This document shows, in pieces, positions 58,477-64,000 of a DNA stretch of 64,000 nt. This stretch comes from Paracidovorax anthurii (GTDB lineage: Bacteria > Pseudomonadota > Gammaproteobacteria > Burkholderiales > Burkholderiaceae_C): positions 62,001 through 126,000 of the forward strand of contig NZ_QLTA01000004.1 of the NCBI RefSeq assembly GCF_003269065.1, given 5' to 3'. The notes below the pieces were generated by a model, which worked only from the letters and a program-made list of their open reading frames with translations, was not told the origin of the DNA and did no database searches. Position numbers and translations under genes: made by a program. How positions within the stretch are numbered: position 1 is the stretch's first letter; every line of letters starts with the position of its first letter.

Positions 58477-60096
58477 TCAGTGCGCTTCGCCCGCGGTGGC
58501 GTGCTCAGGCTCGCCGGCCGGCGCAGGGGCCTCGGCTGCCGCGGCGACGCGGTTGCGCCCTTCCTGCTTGGCGGCATAGAGCGCGGTGTCCGCGCGGCCT
58601 GTCAGGTCGCGCGGCGTTCTATCGGCGCAGTCCCAGGCGCAGCTGGCCACGCCGCCGCTGACGGTGACGTGCCGGAACGGGCTTCCGGGATGGGGGATAC
58701 CGAGGGCGCTGACGGCCGAGCGCGCCGCGGACGCCACCAGGTAGGCTCCGGCGGTGTCGGTCTCGGGCAGCACCATGGCGAATTCTTCGCCGCCATAGCG
58801 CGCGATGAAGTCGCCGGGCCGGCGGATGGCCCCCGACAGCGCCTTGGCCACCTGCCGCAGGCATTCGTCCCCCTGCAGGTGCCCCAGGATGTCGTTGTAG
58901 CTCTTGAACAGGTCCACGTCGAACATCACCACGGAGACCGGCCGCCGGTTCCGCCGGCACTGCGCCAGCACTTCGGTGATGCGGCGGTCGTAGGCGCGGC
59001 GGTTGTGCACACCCGTGAGGCCGTCGTGCTCGGCCATGTGCTCCAGGCGCAGGTGGGCCTGCATCAGCTCGCCGTGGGCCGAGATCAGTTGCCGCTCGGC
59101 GTCCTGCCGGCGCTTGACGGTGCGGATCACGTAGCCGCCGGCGATGCCGACGACGCTCAGCAGCAGGAAGATGCCCACCGCCTGCACGGACGTGGCCTCG
59201 CGCCACTGCGCGAGCACGTCGTCCTCCGACTGCGCCACGGCGATGGCCAGCGGGTTGTTCCGCGTGTGCTCGAAGGTGACGAGCCGCCGCACGCCATCGA
59301 TGGGCGAGGGCGTGACGATGGAGCCCGAGCGGCTCTGGATGAGGCGCGCGTGCAGCGGTGAGCCGGCGATGCTGCGGCCCATGTCCTCCATGTAGAAGGG
59401 GCGGCGCACCATGATCGTGCCGTCGGAGTGCGAGAGCGCGATCGCGCCCTCCGGGCCCACGTCGAAGCCGTTGAGGATGCCCAGCACGTGGTTGAGCCGC
59501 ACGGTCGCGAGCGCCACGCCCGCGAACCGGCCCTCGGAGTCGTTGATGCGGCGCGATACCGGAATGATCCAGGCCTCGCTGGAGCGGCTCACGATGGGGC
59601 TGCCGATCAGCGTCCGGGTGCTGGGGTTGTCGCGGTGGTGGATGAAATAGGCGCGGTCGGAGTTGTTGGCGCCCGGCCTTTGCACGGGCTGCGTGTTGAC
59701 GAGCCAGCTGCCGTCCTTGCCATAGATGAACAACCCGTGCAGGTGGTCGGTGTGGGCCACGTGGTTGACCAGCACGGGCTGCAGGGATTCCAGCGCGTCG
59801 GGCGCCATCTCCTCGCGCTCCAGTTCGTACACGATGCCGTCCAGGACGCGGTCGATCTCGGAGAACATGCTGTCCATCTGCTGCGCCACCGCGTGGCCCA
59901 GGTTCTGCCCGAAGGCCTGGGCCTGGTGCCATTCGGCCTGCCGCGCGCGCCACGCGAGCCAGACGTTCGAACCGATGAGCAGGAGGGTCACCAGCACTAC
60001 GAAGCAGATCGTGGCCTGCAGCGAGCGGTTGTCGCCGAAGTCCGGGGCCGGGTGGGGGGCGGAGGGAAGGGTGGAATCCGGAAGCGCAGTGGACAT
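58477..60096 (-). CDS. membrane diguanylate cyclase with an extracytoplasmic sensor domain
   Basis: A 539-residue protein: membrane segment (about 28-48), an extracytoplasmic Cache-like sensor (about 55-300; RAYFIHHRDNPSTRTLIGSP, WIIPVSRRINDSEGRFAGV), a second segment (about 305-325), and a GGDEF domain. The active motif is GGEEF at 435-439, and an intact RxxD inhibitory site (RPGD) lies five residues before it. It should make cyclic di-GMP in response to an outside signal and be product-inhibited. Confidence 0.94.
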   Translation of the reverse strand: MSTALPDSTLPSAPHPAPDFGDNRSLQATICFVVLVTLLLIGSNVWLAWRARQAEWHQAQAFGQNLGHAVAQQMDSMFSEIDRVLDGIVYELEREEMAPDALESLQPVLVNHVAHTDHLHGLFIYGKDGSWLVNTQPVQRPGANNSDRAYFIHHRDNPSTRTLIGSPIVSRSSEAWIIPVSRRINDSEGRFAGVALATVRLNHVLGILNGFDVGPEGAIALSHSDGTIMVRRPFYMEDMGRSIAGSPLHARLIQSRSGSIVTPSPIDGVRRLVTFEHTRNNPLAIAVAQSEDDVLAQWREATSVQAVGIFLLLSVVGIAGGYVIRTVKRRQDAERQLISAHGELMQAHLRLEHMAEHDGLTGVHNRRAYDRRITEVLAQCRRNRRPVSVVMFDVDLFKSYNDILGHLQGDECLRQVAKALSGAIRRPGDFIARYGGEEFAMVLPETDTAGAYLVASAARSAVSALGIPHPGSPFRHVTVSGGVASCAWDCADRTPRDLTGRADTALYAAKQEGRNRVAAAAEAPAPAGEPEHATAGEAH

Positions 60097-60161
60097 GGAC
60101 AGGGTGAAAGGGGGGGCGGGCGTTCGGAGGCGGTCGGGGCTCTCCGCCTTTGCTTTTTATC

Positions 60162-61058
60162 TCACACCCGTGGCCGGTGTGCCAAGACCCGTTCATAAAG
60201 ACTGTGCGCCGCGACCGACAGTCCCCGGTCGCGGCGGCGCACGAGATAGATCTGGCGCGTGAGTCCCGGCAGCGCGAGCGGGCGCGTGGCGATGCCGGGA
60301 TGCGCGAAGTGGAAGAGCGTGAGCGTGGGCACCACGCTGATGCCCAGGCCCGCGCGCACCATGCCCATCACGGTGGCGAGCTGCTCCACTTCGATCAGGG
60401 TGTTCATGGCATGGGGATGGATGGCGGCTTCGAGATATTGCCGCACGCTGCTCGTGCGGGCCAGGTGCACGAAGGGCCATTGCGCGAGATCCGTCACCTG
60501 CAGGCCGCCTTTCCTGCGGCGGCGCGCCAGCGGATGGTCGGCGGGGCAGACGAGGTGGAAGCCGTCGGCGCAGAAGGGCTCGGCCTGCAGCGACGGCGTG
60601 TCCGCGCGGATCGCGGCCAGCGCGAAGTCGGCGCGGCCCGAGGCCACGCGCTCGATGCAGGGCTCCGACAGCACGTCGGCGATGTCCAGCTCGATGCGGG
60701 GATGGGCGGCGCGAAAGCCCGCCAGGATGCCGGGCAGCCAGCCCGCGGCCAGCGAGGGCAGCAGCGCCAGCGACACGCGCCCCCGCCGCAGTTGCGCGGC
60801 ATCCTGCGCCGCCGCGAGGGCATCGTCGATCTCCGCGCGGATGCGCCGCGCCGACTCCAGGAAGTCCAGCCCCTCGGGCGTGAGGTCCACGTGCCGCGTG
60901 CTGCGGTCGAACAGCCGCAGCCCCAGGCCCTCTTCGAGCGAGCGCACGAGCGCGCTGAATGCGGGCTGCGAGAGGTGGCACAGGGAGGCGGCCCGCGTGA
61001 AGCTGCGCTGCTGCGCCAGGGCCAGGAAGGCATCGATGTGGCGGCTGGAGAGGTGCAT
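60162..61058 (-). CDS. LysR-family regulator of the AtuA/Bug cassette
   Basis: A 298-residue LysR regulator (MHLSSRHIDAFLALAQQRSF, helix-turn-helix to about residue 60; effector domain about 90-295, ISVVPTLTL). It diverges from the AtuA gene across a 116-nt region with a perfect palindrome and probably controls it. The effector is unknown; LysR proteins beside Bug receptors often sense the transported acid. Confidence 0.92.
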   Translation of the reverse strand: MHLSSRHIDAFLALAQQRSFTRAASLCHLSQPAFSALVRSLEEGLGLRLFDRSTRHVDLTPEGLDFLESARRIRAEIDDALAAAQDAAQLRRGRVSLALLPSLAAGWLPGILAGFRAAHPRIELDIADVLSEPCIERVASGRADFALAAIRADTPSLQAEPFCADGFHLVCPADHPLARRRRKGGLQVTDLAQWPFVHLARTSSVRQYLEAAIHPHAMNTLIEVEQLATVMGMVRAGLGISVVPTLTLFHFAHPGIATRPLALPGLTRQIYLVRRRDRGLSVAAHSLYERVLAHRPRV

Positions 61059-61082
61059 GGCGGGCCCGGCGCTGGGGCGTGG

Positions 61083-61105
61083 ATTGATCTGAAATCCGGA
61101 TCAAT
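61083..61105. promoter_or_regulatory. palindromic LysR operator candidate
   Basis: ATTGATC-N9-GATCAAT, a perfect 7-bp inverted repeat 25 nt upstream of the LysR ATG and 70 nt upstream of the AtuA ATG. It fits the T-N11-A pattern of LysR boxes. Confidence 0.65.
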
Positions 61106-61174
61106 CGATCTTAACAATCTATTTCACGGAAGAAGCGCCGGCTTCTACAGTCGCCCCCAGGAGACAGAACGACG

Positions 61175-62548
61175 ATGGCGAATGCAAACATCCTGCGCGT
61201 GGGGTGCGCGGCCGGGTTTTCCGGCGACCGCACCGATGCCGCGCTGCCCGTGGTGCGGGCCCTGATCGAGGCCGGCGGCCCGGCGGTGCTCATTTTCGAG
61301 ACGCTGGCCGAGCGCACGCTGGCCCTGGCGCAGCTGGCCCGGCGCGCCCGGCCGCAGGCGGGCTACGAGCCCCTGCTGGACGATCTGCTGCGCCCCGTGC
61401 TCGCTCAGTGCCTGCAGCACGGCATCCGCATCGTGAGCAATTTCGGGGCGGCCCACCCGGCCGGCGCGGCCGAGCGCATCCGCGTGCTGGCGCGCGAGCT
61501 CGGGGCCCGCGCGCCGCGCATCGCCGTCGTGTGGGGCGACGATCTGGGTCATGAGGCGCACCGGCCCGTGCTGGCCGCGGCACTGGGCGGAGCCTGGCCC
61601 GCCGATCCGATCGTGAGCGCCAATGCCTACATCGGCGCCGAGCCCATCGCCGATGCGCTGAAGGCCGGGGCCGACATCGTCGTGTGCGGCCGCGTGGCCG
61701 ATCCCTCGCTGGTGCTGGGGCCGGCCATGGCGCATTTCGGCTGGTCGCCGCGCGACTGGGACCGGCTCGCGCGCGCCACCATGGCGGGCCACTTGCTGGA
61801 GTGCGGCGCGCAGGTGTCGGGCGGGTACTTCGCCGATCCGGGCTACAAGGACGTGCCGGGCCTGGCCCGCCTGGGCTACCCGATCGCCGAGATCGGGGAG
61901 AGCGGCGACTGCACCATCACCAAGCCGGCCGGTACCGGGGGGCGGATCGACGAGCGCACGGTCAAGGAGCAGCTCCTGTACGAGCTGCACGACCCCGCCG
62001 CCTACCTCACCCCCGACGTGGTGGCCGACATCACGGCCGCGCGCGTGACCGCCGAGGGCCCCGACCGGGTGCGCCTTGAAGGCGTGCGCGGGCATCCCCG
62101 GCCGGATTCGCTCAAGGTCAACGTGTGCTTCGAGTCGGGCTGGTTCGCCGAGGGCGAGATCTCCTATGCGGGCGCGCGGGCCGGTGCCCGGGCGCGGCTG
62201 GCGGCGGACGTGGTGCGCGAGCGCATGGCCGAGGCCGGCGCCGGCCTGCGCGCGGACCTGATCGGCGTGATGAGCGCCTGGGCCGACGATGCGGGGCGGG
62301 GCCTGGGCGGCCCGGGTGCCAGCGATGGCGACGGCGCGCGGGACGTGCGCCTGCGCCTGGCGCTGCAGCACCGCGACGCCGCCGTGGCGCAGCGGCTGGT
62401 GCGCGAGGTCACGGCGCTCTACACCTGCGGCCCCGCGGGCGGCGGCGGCGTGCGGACCTCCGTGCGCCCGCGCCTGGGCATGGCGTCCGGCCTCGTGCCC
62501 CGCGAGGCCGTGGCCACGGGCTACCGGCTGCTGGAGGAGGCCGCATGA
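61175..62548 (+). CDS. AtuA-family (DUF1446) acyclic-terpene-utilisation-type protein
   Basis: A 457-residue protein with AtuA hallmarks: LRVGCAAGFSGDRTDAALPV at the N-terminus, NFGAAHPAGA near 90, IVSANAYIGAEPIADALKAG, VVCGRVADPSLVLGPA and GDCTITKPAGTGGRIDE. In Pseudomonas atuA lies in the citronellol/geraniol pathway, but its reaction is unproven and many homologues occur in other acid-catabolism clusters. It is coupled to the next small gene (ATGA). Confidence 0.88.
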   Translation: MANANILRVGCAAGFSGDRTDAALPVVRALIEAGGPAVLIFETLAERTLALAQLARRARPQAGYEPLLDDLLRPVLAQCLQHGIRIVSNFGAAHPAGAAERIRVLARELGARAPRIAVVWGDDLGHEAHRPVLAAALGGAWPADPIVSANAYIGAEPIADALKAGADIVVCGRVADPSLVLGPAMAHFGWSPRDWDRLARATMAGHLLECGAQVSGGYFADPGYKDVPGLARLGYPIAEIGESGDCTITKPAGTGGRIDERTVKEQLLYELHDPAAYLTPDVVADITAARVTAEGPDRVRLEGVRGHPRPDSLKVNVCFESGWFAEGEISYAGARAGARARLAADVVRERMAEAGAGLRADLIGVMSAWADDAGRGLGGPGASDGDGARDVRLRLALQHRDAAVAQRLVREVTALYTCGPAGGGGVRTSVRPRLGMASGLVPREAVATGYRLLEEAA

Positions 62549-62961
62549 CGCAAGCACACGCACCGCAGGCCGCAGGCATGGACAGCACCGCATCCCCGAA
62601 CACCCTGACCGTGCCCCTGTACCGGCTGGCCCACGGCCGCACGGGCGACAAGGGCAACCGCTCGAACATCAGCGTCATCGCCTGGCACCCGGCGCTCTGG
62701 CCCGTGCTGCTGGAGCAGGTGACCGAGGAGGCCGTCGCGCGGCAGTTCGCGCACCGCGCCCCCGGTCGCGTCGCGCGCCACCCGCTGCCGCTGCTGCACG
62801 CGATGAACGTGGTCATCGACGACGTGCTGGACGGCGGCGTGAACGATGCGCTCAACCTCGACAGCCACGGCAAGACCCTGTCGTTCCTGCTGCTGGACAT
62901 GCCCGTGCGCGTGCCCGCCGCGCTGGCGCCCCACCTAGCCGGCCCCGCCGCGCCGGATTGA
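62545..62961 (+). CDS. AtuA-associated small protein
   Basis: A 138-residue protein with LYRLAHGRTGDKGNRSNISVI near 28-48, then HPLPLLHAMNVVIDDVLDGG and LNLDSHGKTLS. This is the domain often fused to, or encoded after, AtuA-type proteins. Function unknown; the two are probably one complex or reaction unit. ATG 62545 overlaps the AtuA stop. A second ATG 33 nt later is possible. Confidence 0.85.
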   Translation: MTQAHAPQAAGMDSTASPNTLTVPLYRLAHGRTGDKGNRSNISVIAWHPALWPVLLEQVTEEAVARQFAHRAPGRVARHPLPLLHAMNVVIDDVLDGGVNDALNLDSHGKTLSFLLLDMPVRVPAALAPHLAGPAAPD

Positions 62962-62993
62962 AGCGGCGGCCTGCAAACCCCGGAGTTTTTCTC

Positions 62994-63019
62994 GCGGCGC
63001 CGGCCCGCGCCGCCGTTTT
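62994..63019 (+). terminator. probable terminator between the AtuA pair and the Bug gene
   Basis: GCGGCGC, 6-nt loop, GCGCCGC, then CGTTTT. A 7-bp GC stem with a short T run. It may reduce, not abolish, read-through into the Bug gene, which has its own strong AAAGGAG ribosome site. Confidence 0.55.
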
Positions 63020-63061
63020 CCCGCCCCTTGCATTCCAACTATTCCTAAAGGAGACAACGCC

Positions 63062-64000
63062 ATGAACCTTCCCGATTTCCCCCGGCGCCGGCACGCGCTC
63101 GCCGCCGCGGCCTGCCTGGCCTGGACCGCCCTGGCCGGGGCGCAGCAGCCCGCGCCGGCGTATCCGGCCAAGGCCCTCACCTTCGTGGTGCCGTTCGCGG
63201 CGGGCAGCGCCACGGACCAGCTCGCGCGGGCCGTGGGTCAGTCGGTCACCACCGACACGCAGCAGCCCGTGGTGGTGGACAACCGGGCGGGCGCCAGCGG
63301 CATGATCGCCGCGCAGTTCGTGGCCAAGGCGCCGCCCGACGGCTACACGGTGCTCATCACCACCAACACCACGCACGCGGCCAACGAGCACCTCTACAAG
63401 AAGCTGTCCTACGACCCGGTGAAAGACTTCGCGCCCGTCACCGGGCTGGGCAAGGGCGGGCAGGTGCTGGTAGTGAACGCCTCCGCGCCCTACAAGACCG
63501 TGGGCGAGCTGATCGCAGCCGCGAAGAAAGCGCCCGGCAAGCTCAGCTTCGGCAGCGGCAGCTCGTCGAGCCGCGTGGCGGGCGAGATGCTCAAGCAGCT
63601 CGCGGGCGTGGACATCCTCCACGTGCCCTACAAGAGCAATCCGCTCGCCATCACCGACCTGCTGGGCGGGCAGATCGACCTGATGATCACCGACACCTCC
63701 ACCGGCGTGCCGCAGATCAAGGCGGGCAAGCTGCGCGCGCTGGGCTATTCCACGCAAAAGCGCAGCGCCCAGCTGCCCGACGTGCCCACCATCGACGAGG
63801 CGGGCGTGAAGGGCTACGACATGGGCTACTGGTTCGCGGCCTACGTGCCCGCGGGCACGCCCGCGCCGGTGGTGGCGCGGCTCAACCAGCTGCTCGCGCA
63901 GGCCACGCGCAGCGCCGCCGCGAAGTCGTTCTACGACATGGCCGGCTCCGAGCCCTGGACGACCACGCCGCAGGAGCTGGCGGGCTTCCAGGCCGCGGAA
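63062..64000 (+). CDS. tripartite tricarboxylate transporter substrate-binding protein (Bug family), 3' end outside window
   Basis: The frame is open from ATG 63062 to the window end (313 codons; relatives have about 320-330, so little is missing). A signal peptide (RRRHALAAAACLAWTALAGA) is followed by Bug-family motifs: YPAKALTFVVPFAAGSATDQ, VVVDNRAGASGMIAAQFVAK, DGYTVLITTNTTHAAN and LSFGSGSSSSRVAGEMLKQL. Bug receptors bind small acids in the periplasm. With the AtuA pair and LysR this suggests uptake and breakdown of one organic acid. AAAGGAGAC precedes the start. Confidence 0.94.
   Translation, partial: MNLPDFPRRRHALAAAACLAWTALAGAQQPAPAYPAKALTFVVPFAAGSATDQLARAVGQSVTTDTQQPVVVDNRAGASGMIAAQFVAKAPPDGYTVLITTNTTHAANEHLYKKLSYDPVKDFAPVTGLGKGGQVLVVNASAPYKTVGELIAAAKKAPGKLSFGSGSSSSRVAGEMLKQLAGVDILHVPYKSNPLAITDLLGGQIDLMITDTSTGVPQIKAGKLRALGYSTQKRSAQLPDVPTIDEAGVKGYDMGYWFAAYVPAGTPAPVVARLNQLLAQATRSAAAKSFYDMAGSEPWTTTPQELAGFQAAE

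Overview
The window is high-GC DNA (mostly about 65-70 % G+C by eye) with densely packed genes. It looks like a betaproteobacterium of the Comamonadaceae, most like Acidovorax/Paracidovorax. Reasons: Bug-type tripartite-transporter binding protein, AtuA-type catabolic pair, many LysR regulators, the gene orders folC-SPOR-cvpA-purF-metZ and mltG-tmk-holB-pilZ-tatD, and short dispersed repeats of a kind I associate with this family. The genus is an inference; no rRNA lies in the window.

Layout. 0-3.2 kb: start of pepN, a two-gene ATPase/TOPRIM-like pair (possible defence module), and prfB with its +1 frameshift site. 3.3-12.1 kb: hydrolase, aldo/keto reductase, ybaK, plsY, a degenerate HD-domain protein, a retropepsin-like protease, yajQ, murB, and a divergent metallo-beta-lactamase-fold/LysR pair. 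12.2-18.5 kb: a foreign-looking segment between two near-identical 46-nt repeats. Its left edge carries the C-terminal end of a conjugative relaxase (DUF3363 type) and its right edge a truncated LysR gene. Its cargo is a LysR regulator diverging from a tightly overlapping operon (serine hydrolase, zinc-type oxidoreductase, two MFS transporters). 18.6-21.6 kb: argG, ppnP, a glycine-zipper surface protein and an ArsC-like protein. 21.7-28.7 kb: folC, a SPOR protein, cvpA, purF, metZ and gltX. 28.8-29.5 kb: a tandemly duplicated tRNA-Ala/Glu/Asp triplet ended by a strong terminator.

29.6-33.6 kb holds a DUF1624 membrane protein and two drug-efflux-type transporters. 33.6-42.6 kb holds a DUF72 protein, tex, an HDOD protein, an iron alcohol dehydrogenase, an exported hydratase-like protein, an HSL-type esterase and a thioesterase-acetyltransferase fusion. 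42.8-48.5 kb holds ygfZ diverging from mltG-tmk-holB-pilZ, then tatD and an ankyrin protein. 48.5-54.1 kb holds msbA, tolB-pal-cpoB, tcdA and tRNA-Lys. 54.4-60.1 kb is more accessory: a DUF2846 lipoprotein, a DUF2789 protein, an unrecognised membrane protein, an acyltransferase, a phytanoyl-CoA-dioxygenase-like enzyme and a diguanylate cyclase. 60.2-64 kb holds a LysR gene diverging, over a perfect palindrome, from an AtuA pair and a Bug receptor cut by the window end.

How they work together. Cell-envelope functions recur (plsY, murB, mltG, msbA, tolB-pal-cpoB, SPOR protein), as do cyclic-di-GMP-related proteins (yajQ, PilZ, GGDEF and a degenerate HD-GYP-like protein). Two LysR-controlled accessory cassettes (12-18 kb and 60-64 kb) look like uptake, efflux or catabolic modules for small organic molecules. 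No CRISPR array, transposase or integrase was seen, and no intergenic stretch exceeds 300 bases.
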